DNA from: Mytilus galloprovincialis | Taxonomy: Eukaryota; Mollusca; Bivalvia; Mytilida; Mytilidae | NCBI RefSeq assembly: GCF_965363235.1 | Contig: NC_134838.1 | Span: 12,432,441 to 12,496,440, forward strand | DNA: 64,000 nucleotides | Direction of reading: 5' to 3' | Part shown: piece by piece, positions 11,746 through 24,800 of the stretch | How the letters are laid out: the number at the start of each line of letters is the position of its first letter | Numbering within the stretch: the first letter of the stretch is position 1 | Notes under the pieces: generated by a model | The model's input: the letters and a program-made list of their open reading frames with translations, nothing else | Told to the model about the DNA's origin: nothing | Databases searched by the model: none | Made by a program: the position numbers and the translations under genes

Positions 11746-13718
11746 TTTATACGACCGCAGAGGTTGAACCCTGAACGGTTGGGGCAAGTATGGACACAAC
11801 ATTCAAGCTGGATTCAGCTCTTAATTTGGATTGTGATTAAATAGTTGACACAGCATAGGTTTCTGACACAGAATGAATGTGTTCTAATGAACTTAAAATT
11901 TTTGTTTTCTCTTAGAGCAATTCACTATGCTGTTGAATATTAATCCTCTCAAAAAATGTTTGAAGAAATTTTCTTTTTTATTTATGAAATTTCAAATGAG
12001 AAAAATTGAACCCAATTTTTTTAATCACATCCCCCTTCCCCTTATTCCAAAACTAATCTCAATTAAAATTTCTAATGGAGTTTGCAACAATAACTACTCA
12101 TTTAAATACATCATAAAATATTAAGATGTAAAAAAACTGCTTGTTATCACTGAATGGTAAAGATTATTTTAATTTATCAGTTGGTAGTAAAAAGTGAATA
12201 TACATTGTATATTGTATATAACAAAGATTTAAGTTGATTCTGGACAAAGAAAGATAACTCCAATTAAAAAAAAATCTTGCTATTGCACAATATTTTGCAA
12301 TTAGATATTTCTTGCTTACTATTCTGGACAAAGAAAGATAACTCTAATTAATTTTTATTTTTGCTATTTCACAATATTGTGCAATTAGATATTTCTTGCC
12401 ATTGCGCAATACTGTGCAATTGAAAAGACTTGCTATTGCACAATACTTAATATAATAATTTTAGATCCTGATTTGGACCAACTTGAAAACTGGGCCCATA
12501 ATAAAAAATCTAAGTACATTTTTGGATTGAGCATAGCAAAGAACCCTAAGATTTCAATTTTTGTTAAAATCAGACTAAGTTTAATTTTGGATCCTTTGGA
12601 CTTTAGTGTAGACCAATTTGAAAACAGGACCAAAAATGAAGAATCTACATACACGGTTAGATTTGGTATTTGAAAGAACCCCATTTATTCAATTTTTGAT
12701 GAAATCAAACAAAGTTTAATTTTGGACCCCGATTTGGACCAACTTGAAAACTGGGCCAATAATCAAGAATCTAAGTACATTTTTAGATTCAGCATATCAA
12801 AGAACCTAACTGATTCATTTTTTGTCAAAATCAAACTAAGTTTAATTTTGGACCCTTTGGACCTTAATGTAGACCAATTTGAAAACGGGACCAAAAGTTA
12901 AGAATCTACATACACAGTCATGACAGTTAGATTCGGCATATCAAAGAACCCCAATTATTCAATTTTGATGAAATCAAACAAAGTTTAATTTTGGACCCTT
13001 TGGGCCCCTTATTCTGTTGGGACCAAAACTCCCAAAATCAATACCAACCTTTCTTTTATGGTCATAAACCTTGTGTTTAAATTTCATAGATTTCTATTTA
13101 CTTATACTAACGTTATTGTGCGAAAACCAAGAAAAATGCTTATTTGGGTCCCTTTTTGGCCCCTAATTCCTAAACTGTTGGGACCTAAACTCCCAAAATC
13201 AATACCAACCTTCCTTTTGTAGTCATCAACATTGTGTTTAAATTTCATTGATTTCTATTTACTTAAACTAAAGTTATTGTGCGAAAACCAAGAATAATGC
13301 TTATTTGGGCCCTTTTTTGGCCCCTAATTCCTTCACTGTTGAAACCAAAACTCCCAAAATCAATCCCAACCGTTCTTTTGTGGTCATAAACCTTGTGTCA
13401 AAATTTCATAGATTTCTATTAACTTAAACTAAAGTTATAGTGCGAAAACCAAGAAAATGCTTATTTGGGCCCTTTTTGGCCCCTAATTCCTAAAATGTTG
13501 GGACCAAAACTCCCAAAATCAATACCAACCTTCCTTTTGTGGTCATAAACCTTGTGTTAAAATTTCATAGATTTCCATTCACTTTTACTAAAGTTAGAGT
13601 GCGAAAACTAAAAGTATTCGGACGACGACGACGACGCAGACGACGACGACGCAGACGACGACGCCAACGTGATAGCAATATACGACGAAATTTTTTTTAA
13701 ATTTTGCGGTCGTATAAA
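11746..13718. mobile_element. Helentron-like satellite element with terminal inverted 14-mer
   Basis: The left end has TTTATACGACCGCA (11746-11759); its exact reverse complement TGCGGTCGTATAAA is at 13705-13718. Inside are an AT-rich part with repeated CTTGCTATTGCACAATA words (about 12270-12450), diverged blocks around TTTAATTTTGGACC (12450-13000), then four tandem units of about 155-165 bp containing GGACCAAAACTCCCAAAATC (about 13010-13600), and a GACGAC microsatellite (13617-13665). No transposase or helicase frame is visible, so it is non-autonomous. The short open frames on both strands in 12433-12684 and 13608-13832 are repeat-derived. Confidence 0.7.
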
Positions 13719-16240
13719 AAATATATTATCTTTATCTTCTTCCTCCTGATGATAATAATAAATACCCAACCTCGCTATTATTTTCAGTACACTATCATGT
13801 CTCCATGTGAATCTACAATTCTTTAGTGCCATTGGAAATCATAACAGCATACCATTTTTGTTTGTTCTTGCACAAGGTGCAGGGGCCTCAATGTCCGATT
13901 GGTATAAATAGTATAGCCTGTAAACACTAAGGTTTTCGTTCGAATCAAGCACGTGGTAGATGAGCTCCACTTCAATCTTAATTGTCTAAGATTGTCAGAT
14001 TTCTTCTGAAAGTCGGGGGTTTCTTTTCAGCTTCCTTCACCATTAAATTTGACCACCTCAAATTATCTTAATGATGCTGAAAGTGGCGAAAAATATCAAT
14101 GAATCAATTACAAGGTGCAGTTGGGTCTTCAATCAATCCCCATGTATAGAGCTCGAAGTTTAATGGAATGTGCAGGACATCATATACTGATCATAGTAGG
14201 ACGCCCATGCGGTATCCCTCAATACTCAATATCTCGCTCCAGATCAAGGTCCTGTTTCAAGCTCCCTGTCAGCTCACAAAGCTACCTTACTATGTCATGC
14301 CTACTGCCTTTAAATTCCTGCTCTCTTCTTCTTTCTGATGTATCTCCTGCTGTACTAGATCTGGTCTCTTTTGTTTTCTATCTGCTGTGTCCAATCTTGG
14401 TTTTGATGTCAAACCAAATCCGTGTCTGTCCAATGCTGTAACACCAAAAAATACAGTGTATTAGTCTTGTCTCTGCTTCTTTCACGACTCCTTCTGCTTT
14501 CATTTTTCTTACTGTCCTGATATTAGCATTCTTCTATAACTTTACATGTTTGCTGTCCCTCAATACTGGTATTATAAATTTCTGTATGACTTTAAACTCT
14601 TAAAATTCAACGACCTTCGTGGTAATCGCTGTTTAGTGCCTGTACAATATAAGCCAATGCTGCTGAAATTCCTTGGTATACCAAAACCATCGTCTGAGAC
14701 AAGCACGTCTATTTCCTCTAAAACCAACTTTCATATAACAATACTGATCATAATATCCTTTGCAAGACACGTGCACCATGTTGATATATCCAAGCATTAA
14801 ATCTTCCTGGCAAGCAACCTTTTTCTATCTTCGACAGCCAATCTGCTAACTGCTTTTCTATTTATAATCGTTTGTGTTTCCTCTGGCCGCTTTTGTAGCA
14901 TCGAACTTTTCCTCTAAGCCCTTCACTGGTCCATCCCCAACCATTAGTATCTTTCCCCTGCTAACTCAAAAGTTTCATCTTTTACCTTGCCTTTTCTCAC
15001 ATCCAAACCTCTTGATATATCGGGATTGATTTTCGTTCTGTTCCAAGTTCTCCCTCTATTAGTGTATTGGCTCTTACATTCAATCCCTCACTAATTGGTG
15101 GTTGTCTATACCTGATTAATCTCTACTGGAATTTTCCACGGACTTCACCAAGAGGTTCATGACTGGTGCAATTAATACCTTTGAACCAGTACACCCTGCT
15201 TTTTATATCCCTACTTCTTTGCTTATAAACTGAGGTGAAATTTCCTGCAGTGAATTTCATTTCAATATTATCGTAAGTAATCTTGCAGCACTACCCTGAT
15301 TATGGTTGGAACATATGGTTACCCTTGTAAACTAATGGATTGCTAGTACGTTTTAATACATAACTGATTAGCCTATGACTGCTTATGTCTACTACATTTG
15401 AACTGAGACAGATAGTTATTTCATTGACAATTGTATCGTATTTCCTTATTTTAATATAGAGATATTTTAACTTTGTAATAGATCCAACAATGTTACATTT
15501 CCATTAAAGTATATCTGCCATTGTTACATGTATATCATCTTCTCAACTTTGCTATTTTCAACTGACTTTGGAATTATATTATGGAATATGAATTTGAATT
15601 TTGAGTAAGGAATCCTTACACATGTTGGTGCATTGGGTCGTACTCCTATTTGAAGTTGATTAATTCAATTGCTTTTACTTGTCTGTTTGGACGTAGCATA
15701 TTGTTTCAACTGAAATGAGTTAGCTGACATTAAACTCTAAACTAGGAGCTTAACAATTTGAAAACACACATGCAATAAAATACACATTCTCAAATGATAT
15801 AATTATGGAATAATTATGGAACCATAACTGTTTAATAAAGGCAACAGTAGTATACAGCTGTTCGAAATTCATAAATCGATAGAGAATAAACAAATCCGAG
15901 TTGCAAACTAAAACATTCTTCTTGGTTCAAACCTCAATATCAAGATGTTATGACTCCACACGGTAATTCATGCAGAAGAAACTTCAATTTTTGACTTGTT
16001 CTTTATCATCACAGACTTTTCAAAACCTCTTACACATGAAGTTTGTTTAACCTCTCGATTTTTTATGTTTGTTGTTACTACTGATTTTTTTTATTGTTTT
16101 TTAACTAATGATTGAAATGGTTAAACTAAGACCAATCAAATTTCATGTTTCTCATATACTATGTTGCTATTGTTTCGCTGATGATAATGCACATATAAGA
16201 ATGTATTGACATTATAACAAACAGTCTTTCAGTTAAAACA
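13719..16240. other. Intergenic, decayed sequence, no gene supported
   Basis: Between the satellite element and the 3' end of fucosidase copy B. The part at about 14100-15250 has a less AT-rich, coding-like texture on both strands but no frame I can assign, so it may be the rest of the decayed mobile element at 11000-11740, split by the satellite element. I see no tRNA, exon set or clear terminal repeat. Confidence 0.4.
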
Positions 16241-16246
16241 TTTATT
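16241..16246 (-). promoter_or_regulatory. Candidate polyadenylation signal of fucosidase copy B
   Basis: AATAAA on the gene strand, in a context like that of copy A (2692-2697). It is about 2.6 kb beyond the stop codon, further than in copy A, partly because a LINE tail (about 17036-17275) lies in between. Confidence 0.35.
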
Positions 16247-17035
16247 TCAATAAAAAAAGGATTTCAGCAAAATAGAAAAATGTCAATTTGTAAAAAAAAT
16301 CAATAAGGATTTCAGCATTATCATGATTATGCAATATAAATGTATAAATTAGAAAAAACAACCCAACAAGAAATCAATAATAACCCAGAAGTCGTTAGAA
16401 TGTATAGTAATGGACATATATTAAAACAATAACCATCTATAGCCTAACATTCATCATGAAATCAATAATAACAGAAAAAATCTATGGAATGTATAGTAGT
16501 GTGCAATTATTAAAACAATAACAATCTCTATCATAATGTATGTTTTGCACTTACTTGAAATGATGCAGTCTCCGATGGTCAAAAATTTCATTCAATTTTT
16601 ATTAGATAGCAAAATGTCAATGATTCATTCCTTAATATACTGCATATTAGTTACAACATATTTAGAATAAAGATATGTAACCTTTCAAACTTTTACTTGT
16701 TATAATTACATTTTAATTTGACAACATTGAATTTTTACAACATGAAAGAAAATAATTAATATAATTAAGCTACCAGGCTGAATAAGCATGATAAGATTCC
16801 TTTAGACAAATGATGTGCTTTTTTTCAGATACACACTTTATTTATTTCATCCAACATATTTTATCCAAACTTATAATTTTTCCATGGTTTTTGTTAATCT
16901 GTATATAAATATATATGATATTATTGGTATTTTACGAAATTTTCCTTTAATCTTGGTGACTGATAATTTCCTTTCTCAGCAGAGTCGAGCAAGGGGGCAC
17001 TTGGCTTTGCTTATGAAATTGACAACGTTGTCATA

Positions 17036-17275
17036 GACATTAGACATTAGACATTATTTTATTATACCAATCATGGGCCCTTGTCGGGCAAGATACAAAA
17101 ACATCATAATACAATGATTATATAAACATTAGTGAAATAGGTCATAGGTAAAATAGCGATAAACAGATAATCATTGGTCATCTCAACTCGATTGTCTGTC
17201 TCACTTTCGCCGTCCAGGCTCAAGCAAGAAATCCAATCTCGTTGAGATGATCAAAGATAATCTATAGTTATATAT
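17036..17275 (-). mobile_element. LINE 3' tail fragment
   Basis: Read on the minus strand it ends with TAATAAAATAATGTCTAATG and more copies of AATGTCT, a short microsatellite-like tail typical of CR1/L2-type LINEs. Just upstream are ACGGCGAAAGTGAGACAGAC and CTTGCCCGACAAGGGCCCAT. There is no open frame, so it is a strongly 5'-truncated copy. It lies in the inferred 3' UTR region of fucosidase copy B. Confidence 0.5.
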
Positions 17276-18808
17276 CATTAGCCTTTGTCTATCATGTCTA
17301 TACAACAATCCTCCACAGCATCTATATACAATAGTCCTTAAAATGTATATTGCTGTACTGATAATACCATCAATATAAAAGATGAAAAAATATCAATGTT
17401 TGTTCATATCAATTATTAGTGTCATAATATTCTTCCTTTAGAATTTTGACATTATTTTTATCTAGCACTACAGATCATGAATTAACATAATATAAAATTA
17501 AATATGGCACTTTTCAATACAAATGTGTATACAAAAAAACTATACATATAATGAGTATAAATACAATAAAATAAAATGTTTACTCTCTATTTACACATTC
17601 TATAGTCCAGTATATAGTTTTATGACCCAGAAATAAGCATTATATGATATGTAATCTCATAAAAAAAAGTGTGGACACTTTAAAATGTCTCACCTGTGGT
17701 TCTCATCATATAATCATCATGATTGAATTAATGTTGAGTCTGTAATATGAAGATTTCACTTCAAGTATCACATACACTTAGCATTATAGCTAATCAATGC
17801 AAATGAGATCAAGATCAGATGAACCCTGTTTACAGAAATGTTCACCTTGCAATTGTATTATGCACAGTTAGCCTATTGCTTATCTTATCTGAGAAACAGA
17901 CCTCATTAAAAAAGTTGATCACAAACCAATGAAATATTTAAATTAAAATGAGGTCAAAGGTAAGATGAACCATGTTTAACAACATGTAAACCATGCAATC
18001 ATTTCTTTCAACTAATACAGTTGACCTATTGCTAATAGTATCTTAGAAACAGAGATAAACCTGTAAAACTAACATGACTAATGAACTATGAAAATGAAAG
18101 CAATATCAAAACAAACCATGTAGACCTTTTAATCATTCCATACACAAAATACATTTGATCTTATGGTTGAAGTATCTAAGATATAGATTTGACAATACAA
18201 CTTACACTTGCTCACTGATTTATGAAATGAGTTCATTACGCTACTGCTTGATTGTAATCCCAAGTCTCACATTCTGCAACCTTTGATGCACACTAACAAC
18301 AATATTAAATAGCATGTAACTTTTGTACTATAACATTTTTACATTACATGATTCTATTTAGCTATAAACAGCCCACTTCTTTTGCTTTTTGCTTCTAAGG
18401 AATGTCTTTAAACACCAATAAAATATCCAATTTTTACATATATAACCTTTTTTAGCATAGTGTGCAATGTGTTTTTATGGATCTGAATGTAGATAATTCT
18501 ACTACAGTACAAAAAAGTAACTGCAAAAATATTACACAAGGAAAAGTGTGTCATTATGTATTAAATTCACACATTATTTGCTTACAAATTCAAAGGTGAC
18601 TTTACTTGAAAATTGAATCAAAGGTTGCTGTTATATTTTTTTGAATAATCGATTAAAAATTTACAGCCAATTCACAATACTAAGATAGCTTTTTTTCTCT
18701 GTTCTTGATGAGCTTTTGAAATTTTAGTTTGAATGCTTAAGAAATGTCTTATCTTTGTCTCCTAATACAGTTTAAATCTATAATGGATACCATCCTAACA
18801 ATCATTGT

Positions 18809-21800
18809 TTAATTCTGTAAACCTGTCATTTTAAATGTCCACGCCCATTTACATGGCATTGTTTTCACAGACAAGGGCGGTATCTGTATATTGATTCCTT
18901 TCCCACCAACTCCTGTTGTCCATGTCACTTTGTCAGGATATCCCAACATGTTGACAGTTGTATCACTAGATGTTATAGGTGCTCCAAGTTTTACCAAGTT
19001 ATTGTCTGGCCATTCCAGCAGTATGGCATACACATCAGTTTCTGTTGCCCCCTTCTTCATTGTATACCTAGAAAAATGTATTGAGTATTGTATATAATTT
19101 GAATTTAAAGACTACAAATACTACTATGATAACAAGATGCAAGTTGATGTCTATAAAAATATTGAATACAGGAATAACAAACAACACCTCAAAACGTTTG
19201 TCTCACAATTTCAATTGTCATATTTTAGACATTGCAAGAGCAGATTTTGAGATTTACCTGTTTAATAGTAGGTAAGAGGCACATACGCAATTTCTCCAGT
19301 AAAGTGTGAGTTCCTAAGAACACCTAGATAACTTATGTGTAGTGTCGGAAATTTTTCAGAATAGTTATTTTAAATCAAATTGGTATATTCAAGACTCTAT
19401 ACCTCCCCTATGAAATAATCAAATAGTTATTTAGTAGGAAAAAAATCACTGTTTTAAGTCATATTTCACCTTGAATGTGTAATCTATGAATCTATTTACC
19501 AGTACATGAAAATAATGAATCAATTTAACTAATTCTTTATGATCTCTTGCTGAGATATTTTTTTACCCACGTGATCAGCTGTATATTATTGATTGTTCAT
19601 CAGTATACTATTTCTACATACCACACATTTTTAACAACAGTGTCATTCTGGTGAACCCATGGTCTAGTTCCATAGATTCCATCTCCATTTACACGTAGCC
19701 ATTGTCCCATCTGACGGAGTCTTTCTTGATATAGAGGACTAATAGTTCCATATTTTGTGGGACCAACACTCATCAACAAATTACCTCCACAGCTAAATAC
19801 AGATATTTATATAATTGAAATATGTTACATAAATTTATACTCCATGTACTGATTTGAACTAAATAAGATATATGTAAAGGGCAAATGAATAAATCAAAAT
19901 GATTGTGCAAATAAAAAGGTCAATACTTCAGTAAAATACAGAAAAAGCAAAACAAATATTTTGAAATTGTCTTCTCGAAGCTGTTGCTGGATTAGGAAAA
20001 TACTTCTGTCCAAGTTTCCTTAAAATTCCATTAAGATTTGAAAAAGTCATTAGACTGGAACACTTTCCCCACAATCTGTACCTAACTGTTGACAATGCAG
20101 GTAACTCTGTTTACAGAACATACACCATGTCTGGCCTTCATCACTGTTTTCTAACAGGAATAAAATAATTGTACTTTTAAAATACTAGCATGAAAACATT
20201 TAAGGAAGACTTAGTGCTTTGTTTATTACCTGACAGTAGAAATAAGCTGGGATAGAAGCTGTTCTATTGTTAGGAAATCTTCAATCCTAGCATTTCTGCG
20301 GAATCCCCAGGAAAACTTGTCAATTGTCATTGCATTCTCCCATTTATGTTTCTGCAGCTTGCCTTTTAAATATCATAAAATACAAATATATTTAGTTTTA
20401 AAATGAACTTATGATTCACAGTCTTCTAAAAGTGAAACTGCATAAGATATTATACAATGTACATTCCTTCACTGCTATTCTTCTTTAACCTCATTCCATG
20501 CAATAAGTTTTACAGCTCAGTGTTAGATAAACATGATAAACAGTTACAATTTTTATTCAATGCTTAGCCATACTTTTTAGTTTAAGTGAGTTTACATAGT
20601 TTGTATGATTCCTGCCTTTAAAGGAAAAATTAAAATTGATTTCCAGTACCTAACAGATACATGTGTATAACTCTCTCAGCATTTCCAATTAAATATTGCA
20701 TCATGAAGGAAAAGAAACTAAATTCAACTCTTTGAATAACACCCTTGGAGTGAAAGTAGTATCCTAGGAACAGTTAATAGGCAGAAGATACCAAGAGACA
20801 TTCAAAACTAAGAAGTTGAGGAGTAATTGACAAAGCCATGGCAATATTAGGGGAAAAAATTGATGAAAGACCAAAAGTTCTCAAATTGCTATATAGAAAA
20901 CTAAAACAAATAAGCATTGATTTCCCATTTGAATGGTTTTACACCCGTATTTTTTGGGGTCCGTTATAGCTTACTGTTTGGTGTGAGCCAAGGCTCTGTT
21001 TTGAAAACCTATAATTAGTTTACTTTTACAAATTGTACTTTATGACTTGGATGAAGAGTTATCTCATACCACATATTCTTATATTTATATTTCACACTAA
21101 TATTGTATATACCTGGATTATATCTATCAGTACATGAAAAAAATCCACCATGTTTACAAGGACATCCATGTCCCCATCTATCATTGGCAACTATTGTATC
21201 CTTAACTGGACTGCAAAGTTCAATAAAATTATAGATTACATATTGTACAGTTTTTACACTGAAATTTACACAGGTTCTTAGAACAAACCAAATTATAAGG
21301 ATGCCTACTTCTAAATAGTGTTGTGTGAAAATTTAAAAGATATAAATAAACCTCAATTAATTCTGGAATTGAGAAATGTTTCAATAAAATCTTGAAAATG
21401 AAGAAGTAACAAAATTGTGTATCTGATTCTTGTGAAAACATTTGTACGATAATAAGTAAAGGAAAATTTCATACACAATGTCTTATAAACATGATATGAG
21501 CAACAGCCTCACCAAAAAATGTACTTTGTTGAATGGAGGTCTCATACAAAAATGTTGATGTTAGTAAAATAGTCTCTATGGGTAAACCTGCTACTAAAAT
21601 TTATAAAAGGATATTAAATGCTTGTTGAAATTTCCAATTTTGAATTAAACAGGTTGGGAACAACACTCCAAATGAGGGGAAACCCTCATTGGAAGAACAT
21701 TACAACCCACTGTAAAAATGAGCACCTTTATATTCATATTATTTGATAAAACTTTTCATAAGAACTATGCATCTATCGAGTATTAAATGGACAAAACATG

Positions 21801-24800
21801 TCAAAAGAATTTTGTGATGTTTCTAACTTAAATATTCTTTATTAATTTGATCCCTCATTTAGAAAAGTTGTTCCAAATGAGTTTTCCCACTTTTGAGTTA
21901 AAAATAAAAAATCTTTAAAAAATTTCTTTCTTTATTTTTTCAACAGTAAAATGACCCCTTGTTTTAAGGACAGTCCCTCATTTAAGGGACACCACTCATA
22001 ATGGGGGGGGGGGGTCGGGGGGTCCCGATCTGTTTGTTGATCTTTCATCACCGGAAGTAACTTGCACGAGAGGCACTATTATGGGTTTTGTGCACAAGAT
22101 GCACCTGATATGGGTTATCAGCCCCGTGGAAAAATATGGCTTGTGAACTTCCGCTCATTACACATATGCAAAAGCTGTCATATCAATGCTAAGTATATGA
22201 TAAAATATTTAATTGGCACAAACGCATTTACAATAAATGGTAATGACCGAAATGGATAAACAATTTGCAATACATGGTAGTAAAATACAAACAATTATAT
22301 ATATATATACCGGTATGTGAATAAACAATGAAAGGTATAATGAAAATCTATTGCAATATTATAGATTACTTCTTGCATTTACAATTTGTTACGTAAGAGG
22401 AAGATAATTTTAGTGCCGTATAAGATGTATTATTAAGTATAAGATTTATTATTAAGTATAAGATTAATTTTATTTTTATCGCACAATATGGTTATATTTT
22501 TTCCTGTAATTTTGAACATTTTTAATACAAAAGTCTCTCTAATACTGGAGTAACCTCTGCAGTGTAGCAGCATGTGCTGTTCATTTTCAATTTCGCAACT
22601 TTTACAGATTTCACAAATTCTTTGATTTCTGGGCACTTTTGAATATCTTATAAAACATGATTGACAAGAGTAAAGAGAATGAACGCAGTGCGAACGTACT
22701 ATATGGGCGAAAGAACTCAGGACGAACAGATCAAGGGTGAACATGTAAAAATGTAAACAGGGCGAGTTGACCCGATACTACAAATATCTACATTAAAAAC
22801 ATCTGGTTACAAGTAAACAAATAACGTTCATCTAGATGAGATGAAATCTAATAATTTACATAAATAAAAGGGGATATATTTACGATAATGATTGTTTTTC
22901 AATCCTGATTTACAAATTAAATGATTCAGATGCTTAATCATGTGTCAAGAATTGGAAGTTGTTATGAAATTGTAATACACAGAAACGGATGCGGCATACG
23001 GATGTGGTAATGGTTCAATGATTTTACAGCCGGCACCATAGGCCTTCAGAAGACTTGAAGTCTTCTTCCACCAAAAAGGAGAGATACCATATAACAAAAC
23101 TTACAATCCATTTTTAACATAAATAACAGAATGGGAGATAGACAATTGCCCCTATTTTTGTGATTTACAACATACTACAAAAATTCAGATACCTGAAAAA
23201 TATGACCAATTGTAGCATACTATTCTGTACTTATAACTGAAGTTGATACTGACCTTTCATTATAAAGCCAAGCCAGAAAGTTAGTTGAATTCCAGTAAGT
23301 ATCATTGGCCTCCCAGTCTCCATCAGACCATATAACTTCTGGCTGGTATGCATTCACAAGTTCATACAATTCAGGCATAGTCTTAGTCTGAAAAAAAAAG
23401 TAATTTCATTAAGGCAGCAACCATTTGATTTTCTGGGGGGGGCTATGTTTTTTTTTGGAAAAAAAAGTTTGTTTCCAGTTTTTGGAGAAAAAAAAAATTT
23501 GTTTTTGATTCTGAGAAAAAAAAATTGTTTGTTTCACCCTCAGCTGCCACTATATGTAATGCTAAAATTGAAAGAAAAAAATTGTTTTCGACTTGTCGCG
23601 AAAAAAATAGATTGTTTTTCGCCACAGGCGAAAAAAAAAGTTTGCACAGAAAAAAAAACCATAGCCCCCCCCAGAAAATCAAATGGTTGCTGCCTAAGAG
23701 ACCAATTTTACAGATATTTACAGCTTACTCATATGTGTCATAAAATGTTTATAAAATTGAGAACAACAGGGGAAAGTGTCAAAGAGACAAAAATTCGACC
23801 AAAGAGCAGATCAAACCACAAATGGGTCTTCAACATAGCTAGGAAAATCCCACATCCAGATATGGGCTTTAGCTGGCCCCTAAACAAAAATGTTTACTGG
23901 TTCAGAAAAAAATAATATTTTTAGTTTACAATTTTTGCACTATACAAGGATATATATTGTATATATAAAACCCAGGGTCAGATCTAGCCATTTTAAAAGA
24001 GAGGGTTCCAAGTATATGTCCACATTCAAGAATGGGGGCACACAGCTTGTCTGTTTTGAAACATTTGGTTTGTCAATGCAATGAACATGTGTTTTAATTA
24101 CAAAATGTATGTAATTTGATTTCCTAAACTTTTGACTTTAAGTTTGATGGGAAGTGTTATTTGAGAAATATTCACACAGAAATCAATGCTGCAGGGTTTT
24201 CCCTCTAAAAAAAACCAGCTAAACAATCAAAAAATCAAATATCTTTTTATGATTATACTATATAAATATAAAAAAAACACACAGAGGATTAATTTTAGTA
24301 TATATTCTTGTAGTGGTTCAAAATAGAATAGTTACTAAAAACAATACCCTGACAAAGTCTTGTTTCTTAAATCCTGAGTCTTTATCATTCAAATATACTG
24401 GATTAAACCATTCAAACATTGAGTGGTATAATCCAAACTTCATCTGTGTTTTAGCTCTCACTGCAGCAGCTAACTCACCTGTAAAAATTTCTCAAATTTG
24501 TAATTGTTTACATTATATGATACAATACCTTATTTTTAGAACAGTTAACAAAAATATACCAGTTAAGAAAAACCTAAAGCTTGGGAATATATATAAACAA
24601 GAAGAAACTGGCAAAATTGCCAATATTGATCTTGACCCACATTTGTCATCAGTAACAACAACATATCATAAAATATGAAAAGCACTGGTTGCACTATTCT
24701 CAATTAAATGCACATGCAGAACATGCGCAGCAGAAAGAACACAATAAGCCATTTCCCATGCACTCAATAACCATAACTCCTGCAAGACAAATGTTAAATT

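Noticed and set aside
23445-23915. 156-codon plus-strand open frame as a gene
   Set aside because: It is the A/G-rich arm of an inverted-repeat MITE running into a dispersed repeat; low complexity and mirrored on the other strand.
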